Assembly: GCA_022419385.1 (NCBI GenBank)
Contig: JAJUBI010000004.1
Span: 1,302,001-1,366,000 of the forward strand
Direction of reading: 5' to 3'
From: Paraconiothyrium sp. Pb-2020
Lineage: Eukaryota; Ascomycota; Dothideomycetes; Pleosporales; Didymosphaeriaceae
Length of the DNA stretch: 64,000 nucleotides
The notes under the pieces are model-generated. The model worked only from the letters and a program-made list of their open reading frames with translations. It was not told the DNA's origin and made no database searches. Positions within the stretch are counted from its first letter, which is position 1. Every line of letters begins with the position of its first letter. This document shows, piece after piece, positions 22,381 through 33,678 of the stretch. The position numbers were made by a program, and so were the translations under genes.

Positions 22381-22978
22381 GGTGTGGGTTTCCTTATTGA
22401 GAGGCGGATGGTGGGTAGGATATGGGTAGGGCGGGATGACGAGGGAGGGCGAAGTGAGTGAAGTATTTGGTTTGACTTTGGGGACAGAGGGACATGTCGG
22501 GTTCCGAGTCGGAGGTGGTGTCGGAACCCCACGGCCGCCCGCAATACGGTATGTACAGGGAAAATCCTTTTCTGCTTCGTCCCTCTGTGGTCAATCAGGT
22601 TGTAAAGTCTGTGGGGCATCCGTGGGAAATATATGGGCTCCTCGTACCTGCAATCCTCAACTCTGGTTGCACATGCCGCTTCCGAACCAATCTATTACAT
22701 ATGAACTACGATTGAGAAAAGCTAGCCTCGCTGATTAGAAACGAATACGTACAACAATCCTATACACATGAACATAGGAAAGATGCGGGTATCTCATAGT
22801 GAGCGATCCTATATCAGTATGTGTGTCCTTCCCACTCCTTCCCACTCCTTCCCACTCCTTCCCTTTCCTTCCCAAGACTCGCAAGCTAAGCTGCGGATCT
22901 GTGCCCCGATTACGAAAAGATGCGGAAAGCCATGTAAACGCAGTATTAGAATATAAAAGGATAGGTGGAGTGTGGGTT
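22381..22978. other. Intergenic region with pyrimidine minisatellite
   Basis: 598 bp between two minus-strand genes: promoter of the SnoaL-like gene and 3' flank of the C2-domain gene. It contains the CCCACTCCTT tandem repeat at 22831-22860. A + frame of 73 codons at 22494 (MSGSESEVVSEPHG) starts with a true ATG, but it has no support and lies in promoter position. Confidence 0.45.
22829..22873. repeat. CCCACTCCTT tandem repeat
   Basis: Three perfect 10-bp units at 22831-22860, with a degenerate unit (CCCTTTCCTT) after them. On the minus-strand transcript of the C2-domain gene it reads as an AAGGAGTGGG purine tract in the 3' flank. Confidence 0.8.
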
Positions 22979-24826
22979 TTAGGAGTTCGATGGTCCTTGC
23001 TGGACCGTGCCAGCGGTTTCTCCCTCGGACTGGCCAGCGCCTTCTGCTTGCGATGCCGCACCAGCATCATCATGCCTTGCAGGATGCTTGTCGCCTCTCC
23101 AGCCCTCGCGGTTGTTCCGGGGCTTGTAATCTTTCGCATGCATCTTCATCGCTTCGCCCTTCCCGGTCATGAGTCCCTGGACCTGGTGTCTGAAATGCGG
23201 CTCCGCCCTACTGTCCGCATCATCAAGCCTCTCAAGATCTTCTATGTCGCTCGAGCTCATACTGCTGCTTCTGCTAATCTGCTTGTACACAATGTGGTCG
23301 CCCTCAACCTTCTTGCGCTCACGCTGTTCTTTCTTCATCTTGTCCATCTTCTCGGCATCGCCCTGGCAGTCTAGCGTGATGACGTGCAGGCCAGGGAAAT
23401 TCGACTCGAAGAAGGACTTGAGTTGGGGAAGGAGTTGAGCGTTGGGGCGATAGGTTCCGGAGTCGTTGTCAATGACCAGCTCGTAGTATTCGGGGTCCCT
23501 CACTGGTTGGTCTTTTGGAGGGCCACCCGAGATTTCGTCGGGAGGATGTGACTCATTGTTGCCGCCTTCTTCAGGAGGATCGTTGTGCGGATGCTTGAGA
23601 CGCCGGATGAAGAACTCGCCTGAAAAGGCAATGTAGGCGGCAACATCCGAGTGCATAGTGTGCTTTGACAGCATGTCGATACCGAACTCTTTGCCCGTTT
23701 CGGTAAAACGGAACAGACCATCTAGTGTAAGAACATATGTGAAAATGCGCCCTCCTTGATCATGGTGTACAAGTTCGAGGAACTTCTGAGCGAATTCTTT
23801 GCAGGGTTCTGGGAATGACTCGAAAGCAGTCTCGCGATCGAAATTGTAAACACGAGTGTGTTGATGGTGCAATGCCTTCGAGAGAATAAACCCACGGAAG
23901 CCTTTCGCAGTGAACATAGCTTTGACAAAGGGCTTGAACTCGACGTAGCGATGATACATGGCTTCGGGGGTTGGACCACGCAGCTGCATCTGGTTCGCCT
24001 GGAAGTTGTAGCGCTCTGGCTTCTTCTTCTTCTCTGACGACCCGCTGCTCGCGCCTTCTTCGTTAGGTGACTTCTGGCCTAAGAGACGACCCAACAGCGG
24101 CGAGTAATGCCGTATCCAGTACTGTGGTCCCACGGTGTATACACGGCCGCCATTCTCATCTTGGGTGCGTCCTAGTACTTCCACGCTGACGAACATCTCG
24201 CCGTGCATATGCTCGGCTTTGTTGAAGCACACAGCCAAAGCGCGCAGCAAGTAGGCCCTCTTGCTAGCCATCCGCTTCTTGATCGGATAGGACTGCTCAT
24301 GTATGCCACTCCAGTTCTCGTTGACCGAGTCCACCACGACATGGACATTGCCCAACCGATCGTCGTGATCTGCCGGATCTTCGTCGTAGATGCGGCACTT
24401 CAATCTGAAACCCGACGCAGGGACGTTGGCAACTATCCATTCTGCGTTCCATACAGGGTCCGTCTTCTGGCGGATCGTTTCCGTGCGCCGTTGAAGCGGC
24501 GGGTCCTCCTTGTGGCGCGTCGGCAGCGCTGTCTGGAGTTCGGCGATGATATAGGGGTCGGCGGAAAGGGTATTGATGTCGGCGAGAGGGAGGTTTGTTG
24601 CGCGGTGCAATGTGATCTTGACTGTGTAGCCGGGCGGAGCGTGCGGTATGGGCGTATCATCGAAGCCACCGGCTGGCCCCTTCTTGCTCGAATCTGTCCG
24701 CGCCTTCTCCTTCAGTGGCGCGAGTGGGTTCTTCTCGTCTTGGCCCTCCGATGTCCCAGGCGCATTGCCGTTGGGCGGTGCGCCATTGGCGGACTCGTTG
24801 TGCGGTGGGTCCCTCTCCTCTGTCAT
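22979..24826 (-). CDS. C2-domain protein of unknown function
   Basis: A single exon of 615 aa from ATG at 24824-24826 (MTEERDPPHNES). The open frame extends a further 25 codons upstream to an ATG-less start and is not preferred. The N-terminus is a disordered, Lys/Asp-rich region. A C2-like beta-sandwich follows at about residues 65-230 (YTVKITLHRATNLP, SADPYIIAEL, KTDPVWNAEW, YDEDPADHDDRLGNV); the Asp residues could bind Ca2+ and phospholipid. Residues ~270-500 form a conserved alpha/beta region of unknown fold (VEFKPFVKAMFTAKGFRGF, GRIFTYVLTLDGLFRF, MHSDVAAYIAFSGEFFI). The C-terminus is charged (KMDKMKKEQRERKKVEGD) and low complexity. It is a fungal-specific cytosolic or peripheral membrane protein. 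Confidence 0.8.
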   Translation of the reverse strand: MTEERDPPHNESANGAPPNGNAPGTSEGQDEKNPLAPLKEKARTDSSKKGPAGGFDDTPIPHAPPGYTVKITLHRATNLPLADINTLSADPYIIAELQTALPTRHKEDPPLQRRTETIRQKTDPVWNAEWIVANVPASGFRLKCRIYDEDPADHDDRLGNVHVVVDSVNENWSGIHEQSYPIKKRMASKRAYLLRALAVCFNKAEHMHGEMFVSVEVLGRTQDENGGRVYTVGPQYWIRHYSPLLGRLLGQKSPNEEGASSGSSEKKKKPERYNFQANQMQLRGPTPEAMYHRYVEFKPFVKAMFTAKGFRGFILSKALHHQHTRVYNFDRETAFESFPEPCKEFAQKFLELVHHDQGGRIFTYVLTLDGLFRFTETGKEFGIDMLSKHTMHSDVAAYIAFSGEFFIRRLKHPHNDPPEEGGNNESHPPDEISGGPPKDQPVRDPEYYELVIDNDSGTYRPNAQLLPQLKSFFESNFPGLHVITLDCQGDAEKMDKMKKEQRERKKVEGDHIVYKQISRSSSMSSSDIEDLERLDDADSRAEPHFRHQVQGLMTGKGEAMKMHAKDYKPRNNREGWRGDKHPARHDDAGAASQAEGAGQSEGETAGTVQQGPSNS

Positions 24827-25525
24827 CGTTGCGCTGCCGCCAAGGAGGGTCGGAAGGGGCTCGATATAAACTATCCGGTACTTGCAACGCGATAAAATCA
24901 CGCAAAGTGCAGGCGTTGCTCAAGTGCGGCGCAGTGTCGTGAAGAGCCACAGGTGGCTGCGCAAGAAGCGAACGGGTGGAGGCAGCGCTTGAGTGCGGGC
25001 ACATAAGCTGCAAGAGCCAAAACAAGGCACAGCTGAGATGATCCCGAATCAAGCCGTGCCGAGGGTCCAGCTAGTGGATGATAAGCATTGTCAAGCAATG
25101 GCCAAGCACAGAAAAGCGCGTGGCTGGAAGCGGGACCATGGACCGGCGTGGACGCTCAGTGGCAGCGGAGCCGCATGCGGCGTCATTCAGTTGGCTGATT
25201 TGTTGTAGCGTATGGAGACCCTGTAGGTGGCTGGCGAAGCATCCAAGTTGAGGCTGAAAACGCCGGCACTTCACATCCGGATGACGTTTCATAGCGCCGC
25301 CCACCCTGCTTTTGTAAAGTGCGAGTGACAAAGTAGGACACTTCTGCCGGTTCAAGTCCTCCGCAGGATGACTGGGACTGCGCTTCGACCATACAACCTG
25401 GGGTAGCTCAATATAGTAAAAACATGCCCATGGCTCACGACTGGTATTATCATTGGTACATGCGTGGTTGATCTCATAGACCCGGCTTGCCCATTAGCAC
25501 TCTCTTACTTTCTTTCGTGAAGCTG
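24827..25525. other. Intergenic region
   Basis: 699 bp between two minus-strand genes, containing the promoter of the C2-domain gene and the 3' flank of the acidic-tail gene. A B-box-like GGTTCAAGTCC occurs near 25350, but no tRNA body fits around it. Confidence 0.45.
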
Positions 25526-26395
25526 CTACTCGTACAGGTCATCATCATTATCCTCCATCTCATCATCATCATCCTCAATCTCATCATCATCATCATCATC
25601 AGTGTCATCATCATCCGACATCTCGGTGTCAGTATCCTCCTCCGAGTCTGTCAATTGTTCCACAATTTTGCCCGGCTGAACCAATCTCTGTTTGATTGCA
25701 AGATACTTCTGCTGATCAAACTCAAGCTTATCCCACGCATTGACCGCTGACTTATAAAGGTACTTCCACCTTATGCCCTTGGTGTCTGTTTTCTTCACGA
25801 GATCGAGCTGGAGACACTCCAATCCGGGCGTTTCGGTGAGTTTCTTGAAGGTCCAAACCGACAGCGGGGTCGCGAAGCATGGGTCGTCGTAAGCCCTTCC
25901 GCTGAAGGTAAGTTTCAAGAAGTTTGCCTGGAGCACATTGTTAGCACTGCCACAAGAGATCGAAGCCACAACGGAATCTGCTCACGATGTTTTTATAGCC
26001 CTTGACGAAGAACAAGAAGTCGCCACCCTCATCGAAGAAGCTAGTGATGCAGACGAGAGCAATGCGGTTGGACTTGTCGAGCAGACCGGAGATGTCTTCC
26101 TTCAGGCGGTGATTGACGAACGGGCAAACACTCCACTCGCAGGCGAGCTTTTCGAAGAGCTTGTGCTTAGGGTCGCGTCCACTGTAGCAGTTAGTGCCCT
26201 GCAGTCGAGACAAATGGTCGTGAAAGCGACTTACGTCCAGAACCAGATCTGCGACTTGGATTTAAGGAGCGCGTCCACGTTGCACGTGAGTCCAAAAGTT
26301 AGTGCATCAGCTCCCTTCACAGTGATGGTATTCTTGGTGATCTTGCTCACTGGCGCAGGCATGTCGCCGTAGTCTTTGGGTTTTGTTATCGACAT
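25526..26395 (-). CDS. Unrecognised protein with Asp/Glu-rich tail
   Basis: Three exons, 26395-26235, 26181-25986 and 25927-25526, give 252 aa. Donors are GTAAGT and GTGAGC; acceptors are CTACAG and CTCCAG. The joins read WFWTGRDPKHKLF and GYKNIANFLKLTF. The body (~200 aa) has several aromatic-rich segments and no recognised domain. The last ~45 residues are almost all Asp and Glu (coded by a CATCAT-type tract at about 25530-25620), like histone- or RNA-binding acidic tails. It lies divergent to the NACHT gene, with start codons 1.15 kb apart. Function is unknown. It could be a chaperone-like or nuclear protein, but that is only a guess from the tail. Confidence 0.75.
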
Positions 26396-27541
26396 GGTTG
26401 CGTAAAAAGAAGAGGGCAATACGTACGAGCAAATGCTGCACGCACGGTGGAGGCTGCGCAGCGTTGACGAAACTAGAGAGCGTGGGCGAGAAAGCGGTGC
26501 CGTGTTGTTGGTGCTGTAGGTGCGTTCGAGCAACAGTTGAAGGCGTCGGTGCGGACGTGGAGTGAGCTTCTCTGGAAGGCAGACGCTTGTTGACGAACAG
26601 TGAACAGGTCCCCTCAACGCTTCGGGAAGGCACTGGCAGGCAACACCCTCTCCGCTCCTGCTTGTTCCATAACAACTATGGCAGCAAGTATTTCCATCAC
26701 AGTATGCGCATCGCCATATCCTAGAAGAAGGAAAGCACCCCGCTCCTGAAGACACTGGATGTTGAAGCTCGGTACCAGCGTTCAGCAAGCTTTCCTTCGG
26801 TGCCCTAAGTGACCGGTCAATTCTCTGGGTTTCCAAGCTTCTAAGCCTACGAGCTCATATCCTGCTCACCTTCTAGCTGAGCTTCAGGTTTTATCTCCCG
26901 CGACGCTTCGAGGTATCAGCGCATCGCCGTGTTTGTTCGCCATCTCATGCGTTTGTGGGCTGCACTTGAACTAGCTCTTCCAGTATCCAATAGTATAACA
27001 GCTACGATGCCGTGGCGATCTGCACGCTCTTCTGCGTCTTGTGATCTGTTGATGTGATCCCATTTCTTCACCACATTTGATGATTCAATTTCCCAGGCCC
27101 CTCGCTTTGGAGACTGCAAAGGCAAAGGCAAAGGTAGCGCTCTGGGCAACGTATCTCGACCTTCTTTGTGAACTTCCAATGGACAGCGCAATTTGGGCCT
27201 TCCTAGCGGACAGCGATTCGCCCACGCGACGCAGTTGGTCTTCATTCTACCGTCAGGCTACCAACACGTCAGATACCTCAAATAGTACTGATCACACTCC
27301 AACTCCGACCGTAAGTTTCACGATACAGTGGTGTTTCACAGCAAAACGACTGGCCGCGCAAGAAACGTGTCCTGTGTGTAGGATTCAGGGAGAACCTTGT
27401 AGGAGATCACGAACGCGAGGAGCGGAACTATTGTTTCGTTTACGCGTCGAGGACGAGGACATTTCGATCATCACAAAGACAAGGCTGACTATACCACATC
27501 AGGCGCTCGTCGGGTTTGAAAGTGCGCGCCAAGTGACCAGG
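26396..27541. promoter_or_regulatory. Shared upstream region of the acidic-tail and NACHT genes
   Basis: 1.15 kb between two divergent start codons. In its right part an ATG-initiated frame begins at 27080 and runs into the NACHT gene in phase, so part of it may be coding (see that entry). The remainder shows no other coding signal. Confidence 0.45.
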
Positions 27542-30322
27542 ATGGGACCGTTCAAGTGGCTCGCGAAACGTAAACGGAGTCCGCCCCGACCTGTCAAAAA
27601 CGGCGGGGACGGCGCATCTGCAACCCCTCTGCCGAACGATGAACAACTGTCATCACTTCCCAACATGCCGAAGGCTCTACCCGCTGTGGGGCTAGCAGCT
27701 TGCGCCCTGCAGCTCGTCGACTTTGCGACCAAAGTGCTTGTTAGTGGTCACGAGTTCTACCAGCCGCGAATTGGCTCCAGCGTCGACAATGCGAACCTAA
27801 CACGTGCGGTAACGCACGAGCTCTATCGGCTAACCGAAGCACTCAGCAAGCGCAGGTCGAAGAAGGTATACAGCGAAAAGAAGAGTGGGAAGTTGGAAGA
27901 TGCGACGCAGCTGCTGTTGAGACTCGGCGAATCAACACAAGAAGTAATAGTTGTATTGATTGACGGCCTCAACCAAGCACAAGCGAAATGTGTAGGAGGC
28001 GAATCAACATGGACGAACCTAAGGGAACCGTTGATGACAGTATGGACCAAAGGCGCGATCACAACGCAGAAGAAGAGGCTGCAATTGCAGCGGAAAGAGC
28101 TAGACCTGGCGCTCCTGCGTGCGTTGAAGTGTGTTGGAGCTCTCCTCTTAATACGTGGTGTACTTGCATACGTGTACTGACTAATATCTAGGGCCTACAT
28201 TGACCAATCATCCGAGAAAGGGCTATCCATGATCAGCTTAGAAGACACACAAGCATATCACCAAGAAGCATGGCAGCACGAGGCGATAGAAGCTATCAGC
28301 ACCAACGATTGGAAGGCAAAGAACAAGAAGCATGTCGAAGAGTTCGCAAAGCTTGTGGACAGCTTGGTACTCGCTGAGATTGAGGCGCGCTTTCGCGATC
28401 TGACCTTCGCAAACCTGCATTTCCCGGAACAGGATGACCGTTTGCACAGCATCAGCAAACCCAATGAAGAGAGTTTTCAATGGATATGGAACTCGCGACA
28501 GCAAGGGAAAGGCAGCTTCCCAGTTTGGCTAGGGGACACGAGTGGTCAGAACGTGTTCTGGCTGACAGGTACGTGAGGCCCCTACCACGAAGACGATCGT
28601 CAGCTAATTCGCGAAATAGGAAAACCAGGCTCTGGCAAAAGCACGCTGATGAAATACCTTTTCCGAAACGAAGAACTATTTCCATATCTAGAGCGATGGT
28701 CAGGCCAATCACCAGGCATTCTCACGGGTTTCTTCCTGTGGAACTGCGGCAGAGATCTACAGAAGACGACCATGGGATTGCTGCGCACCCTACTCTACGA
28801 AGCTCTCCAAGACATGATATTCGGTCCTCTAGACGAAGATCCAGGTATAGTTCAACGGATTTTCGGTGAACGCTGGAAACAATTCTCTTCGTACGGCGGC
28901 GGCATACACAAGTTCAGCCTCTCCGAACTGCGAACCGCCTTCGATCTTATGCTTTCCGACACGACTAAGAAGTTTCTACTTATGATTGATGGCCTCGATG
29001 AATTGGACGATGATCCGACCAACGCGCTCACTGTTTTAATTAGTGCCTCCAATCGTGAGAATGTCAAAGTCTGCATATCCAGTCGTCCCTCGGTGATCTA
29101 CCAAGCAACATTCAAGGACTGGCCTAGCTTGGAGCTCAACAAATGGACGAGGAAGGGAATACAGGACTATGTGTTGTATGCATTCGATCAGAACGACACT
29201 ATGTTCAACATCCCCGCTGAAAAGTCAGACGGTACTGAGGAACGTGCTATCATCAACACGCTCATTGACAAAGCCTCGGGCGTATTCTTGTGGGCGTCTC
29301 TGGCCACCGAATTCCTGATACAAAGCACGAAGGAATCAGACGATGTCTCTACAATCAAATGGCGCGTCAACGCACTACCACAAGAGCTTGATGCATTGTT
29401 GATATACATGTTCGACAACCTCGACGCCCAGCACTTCGCCCAGGCCGCACGCCTCTTCCGTCTCGTAGATGCTCACGGATACCCCTCTCTCCTTCCTCTC
29501 ACCAGCGCGGTCGATACCGACACGCGGTCCGCTCTTGAAGCAGACACGCGCCCGTTGACTGTCGGCGAAGTCCTCACACGCTCCGAAAAAATGCGCAACG
29601 TCCTCGTCTTTAAGTGCAAAAACCTTCTCTCCATCTTCGAAGCTGTCCCCGCCGACTCGCCACGCACATCCGTCGAAGTCGCCGACTTCGCGCACTACAA
29701 AGTAAATTACGCGCACCGTTGCATCCGCGACTTCCTCCGCAGCTATGAGATGCGCTCGCGAATAGCACAAGCGACGAATTACGAGTCCTTCATTGAGGAC
29801 GAATATTGGGCGAATGCCCACCTGTGGACGCTCAAGACGCTGCAGCCCCGCGACGGACAGCTGCTGATCTGGGATACGCTCGCGGATTGCATCGAGCATG
29901 CGCTCCGCCTCGAAAGCAACGACGGACGTGTCCGCCTCACCTATCTCGACGAAGTCAACGCCACATTGGCGGAGCACCTCATCAATCCCGCGACTCCCGT
30001 CCAGACTATGGATCTCCCGCCCGGCGCAACGGTGAACTCTTTCGGCGACATCAGCGTCTTGCTCAACCTCGGCAATTACTTGACCATCAAGGCGCGTTCA
30101 GCAGACAAGAAGGACTTGAGGCACGCGATAGAGTACGCCAAAGAAGTGCGCAAGAGACTGGATGCAGGCGGCTTAGACGCGTATCTGGGCAAGAGGGGCA
30201 AGCTTAGGGAATCGTACGAGAAGGAGGACGCGGATCTGGCGAGTTTGCTAGAGTACCATACGAAAAGCTCGTTGAAGCTGGGAAGCCCAAAGATCACGAG
30301 GGATATGCCAGAATGGGTGTAG
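27542..30322 (+). CDS. NACHT-type STAND NTPase (fungal NLR-like), no C-terminal repeats
   Basis: Three exons, 27542-28128, 28192-28568 and 28620-30322, give 888 aa. Joins read LLRALKAYIDQSS and LTGKPGSGKSTL. The N-terminal ~195 residues (LPAVGLAACALQLVDFATKVLV) resemble the helical N-terminal region of many fungal STAND proteins. The NACHT domain has a Walker A GKPGSGKST at about residue 322 and a Walker B FLLMIDGLDEL near 440. A downstream helical region contains HRCIRDFLRS (about residue 690), the counterpart of the HRTVRDFL motif of NACHT proteins in the DUF7791 group. No ankyrin, WD40 or TPR repeats follow, so ligand sensing is unclear. Members of this class act in heterokaryon incompatibility and innate-like immunity. 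An alternative ATG at 27080 would add 154 residues in phase; 27665 is another candidate. Confidence 0.85.
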
Positions 30323-30960
30323 GACATGATACGAAAAGGGCAGATCAGGAGCATTTGCAGGCGTTTGAGCGGTGATACCAATTATCGATCGTTGATCTTC
30401 TGGGAGATGGCATTGCGTGAGAATTTGAAGGGTCAGTGGTTGGCACATATGGGCAGTTTGAGGACAACTTTCTTGCATAGATTTTACATCAAGCATCTTC
30501 CCTTTTTTCAGCATCAAGGTATTGATTCAACAACGTGTCCGGGAATGCGGAGTTATGTAGTGAGTCAATCATCAATTTCACCTGTCGGATGACCTGGTGC
30601 CTTTGTCCGAGGTTCGGAGACGATGAATCTTATCAGATGGTCCACTATCGCTTGGCAATTCGCCTACATTTACCACTTTGAGGCTGGGTCCTTCCTGACC
30701 GCGCAACTCTCACGCAATGGAATATACTTCAGGAACGAACACGGACTCTAGTACACGGGACAAGCCCTTGAATTTACAAGGCTACCGCTCGTATTCAATT
30801 TGGACAGTGCCGAGATGGAGAAGCCTTTTCTTCAAGGCTTGGTCAGTACGGCAAAGCGGGAATGCACTTTGTATAATACGAGCGTACCTGGCACTACAAT
30901 ATCCAAGGCTATGCTATCACTACTGACTATTTCAATCATTCTTGTTACATATAGCTGAAA
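30323..30960. other. Intergenic region
   Basis: 638 bp between the NACHT gene and the siderophore transporter, both on +. No supported coding or structural element was seen. Confidence 0.5.
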
Positions 30961-33013
30961 ATGCGGCAGAAGACAAGCACCGTGTCGTCAAGAGGGGTAG
31001 ACATGGAAGAAGGCGCCGCACCCGCAGCAGGAGTGCAGAAAGTGCAGCTAATCAGTCGTACATGGACGAGGAAGAACCTAATCATCGCATTTGCTGGGTA
31101 TGTGCTTTGTCACTCACAAGGTAACCATTTGGTTTTCCTCATGCTAACGCCTTACGCAGCCTGTACCTGCTGACGTTTGTCTTTGACTTCGTGAATTACT
31201 CCACGAGCACATATTCCGCATACGCGACAAGTGCCTTCAAAAGGCATTCTCTACTCAGCGCTTCTCGAGTCGTCGCTACTATCACAAACTTACTGGCTTA
31301 CCCGGTCATAGCTAAACTTGCTGATGTACGGATCGGCTATTTCATGTGTTGTACGATGCTCACTCCATCTAGGCCTTCGGACGCGGCGAGCTGTTCACAT
31401 TCTCTATTGTACTAACGACTCTGTCACTGATCTTCTACGCCGCATGTCAGAACATTCAAACGTATTTCGTAAGCCTGCATAGACGCCCATGTCGCTTCTA
31501 CCTATGGTACGCGTTTTCTCTGACAAGCTCACAGGTCGGAGTCCTGTTCGATTCAATCGGCGGCGTCGGTTTCAGCATCACACAACAGATTTTCATCGCG
31601 GACACGACCAGCCTTCTTAACCGCGGCATCTGGTCTTCTCTCCCGGATACCATCGGCAGCATACCTACACTGTACATCGGGACCATAGTCGCGGATCAGA
31701 TACTGGCGCATTCGACGTGGAGATGGGGATACGGGATGTGGGCGGTGATACTGCCCGTCTGCGCGGTGCCGTTCATCGCCACCATCTTCGTGCTTCAGCA
31801 CCGCGCCACAGCGAAGGGCTTCGTCGCGGCGCGGCCCAAGGTGTTACGTGATGTACAAGATGGGGACTCCGTGGTCCGCAAGACCTACCAGCTCTTATGG
31901 ATAGAGCTCGACATCTTTGGCGCAGTCCTGCTGGTCGCAGGCCTGGCGCTGTTCCTCGTGCCGCTCTCATTGACTGGCTCGGGAAACAGCCTCGCGTGGG
32001 GCAATGCGCATTTCATCGCTATGCTGGTCCTGGGGTTCGTCCTCTTCGTTGCATTCATTGTGTGGGATGCGCGATTCGCAAAGAAGCCGTTTATTCCATA
32101 TAGGCTGATCAAGCAACCGACTGTGGTTGCAGCTTGCGTCCTCTGCATGCTGGACTTCTTCCACTACGCTGTCTTCTCGACGTTTTTCCCGAGCTACCTT
32201 CAGGTTGCTGGACACTTTGCGCCAGGTCGCGCTACCCGGATTGAGTAGACGTTCCAACCTTTGAACTATTGACCATCGGCGTCTGACATTTCACAGCAAC
32301 GCCCTTAGAGTCGCTTTCCAAGTGGCGTCTCTTGTCGTAGCGCTTTTGATGAGATACACCCGGAAAGCAAAGATGTGGGTGCTGGCAGGCGTGCCTCTTC
32401 TTGTGCTAGGCCAGGGCCTGCAGATCTATCTCGTCAACATCGATGGTCAACACGGCGCAGCTGAAGCTGCTTTCGTCACTGCCAAAGCGCTGGCTGGTGT
32501 AGGTCGTGGCTTCTACCAGACCGCTGCCCAAGTCACGGTCCAGGCCGTCGTGCCCCGAGAAGACGTCGGTATCGTCACAGCTGTGTTTTTCGCCTCGATG
32601 AACCTGGGTGGTGCCATTGGAACCAGGTACGCGCCTCCCACCTCCGTTTTCACAATTTTGCCCGTCAGATAATACTGACAACCAACTACAGCGTTTCCGG
32701 CGCGGTCTGGCGCGGCACCCTCCCCTCGAAACTCGCCTCGCATCTCCCCGTCTCTTCCAAAAAGCTCGCAATGCCGATTTTCAAATCCATCGTCGTAGCC
32801 CAAAAGTACGCCGTTGGTTCTGATATCCGCAACGCAATCGATCAAAGCTACCGCGAGTCGCAGAAACTGCTCGCTATCGCTGCAACAGCCGCACTCGTGC
32901 CTATGCTGGGCGTGATGTGGTTCTTGAAGAATGTCGACTTAATAGAGGATAGGAATAACGAGGCAGATCAGCCCTCGAGCAAGGAAGCGGTGGAAGAAGC
33001 GACCAAGAAATGA
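30961..33013 (+). CDS. Siderophore-iron transporter of the major facilitator superfamily (SIT family)
   Basis: Six exons, 30961-31097, 31160-31325, 31373-31468, 31535-32244, 32297-32626 and 32692-33013, give 586 aa. All joins rebuild family motifs: AGLYLLTFVFDF, AKLADAFGRGE, QTYFVGVLFDSIGG, ATRIDNALRVAF and AIGTSVSGAVW. Fourteen hydrophobic segments are expected for the SIT (Arn/Mir) group and about that many can be seen. The LADAFGR motif between helices 2 and 3 and the HSLLS segment are typical. The protein would import ferri-siderophores by proton symport at the plasma membrane. The fifth exon follows an atypical donor, GTAGAC at 32245. No GATA or siderophore-synthesis gene lies beside it. 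The ligand cannot be told from sequence. Confidence 0.9.
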
Positions 33014-33678
33014 AGATCTAGGCTCAAGTCGGTCGTGCAGGCAGCAACAGAACCCTTTGCACTGGAGATACCCCTTTGCGAAAGAGATAGTGTGCAACAT
33101 GCGTAACACCTCTGCGCTGCTACCGCTACCGAGCCTAACTCATGCGTTCAGGAGCTAGAACTGGTCCAACCTTAAAGAAGCAGAGCCAATCGCCTTGGTG
33201 CCCCTACCGCGGAGCAAATCCTCGGTATCTTGGGGTAATTTAATCCATACTATATCCCCACAGTCTCAATCTGTTACTCATCGTCGACTCTTGGAAACAC
33301 CCGACAGCCTGTCCTGCTTTTGTGTGGTCTATTGAGTAATTGGGGTGCTCGGCATACTTCCCGCATACTCGTCGGGTGTGATCCGTCGGTAAAAGGGACA
33401 AGGGCAAGCGAGTCTCCACCGTGCCTGATCATCACACGCTATGTTAGTTCAGCAGCCACAGCAGCCTCCGCTCCATATGAACTTAGTCGTGTTCGCCCAT
33501 CACCCCATAAGATCTGCCCTGCATTTACAAACTCTAATAACGAATAGGTCACGGTGTACACCATAGTCACCAAAGCCAGTGAACATCATGTAAGCCGAGT
33601 TATAACGGGTATTGTAAATCATGGTATGTATGTCTTCTGTATTTGTATGGGTATCATTCATCCCTTCCCCCCTCCACA
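33014..33678. other. Convergent intergenic region
   Basis: 665 bp of 3' flank between the transporter (+) and a membrane-protein gene (-). No feature is supported. Confidence 0.5.

Noticed and set aside
22494..22715. Small + frame MSGSESEVVSEP upstream of the SnoaL-like gene
   Set aside because: It lies in promoter position of the opposite gene and has no domain, splicing or homology signal.
25340..25370. B-box-like GGTTCAAGTCC as part of a tRNA
   Set aside because: The T stem does not pair and no A box or anticodon arm sits at the right distance on either strand.
25530..25620. CAT/ATC-type microsatellite as a non-coding repeat
   Set aside because: It is in frame and encodes the acidic tail of the gene on the minus strand.
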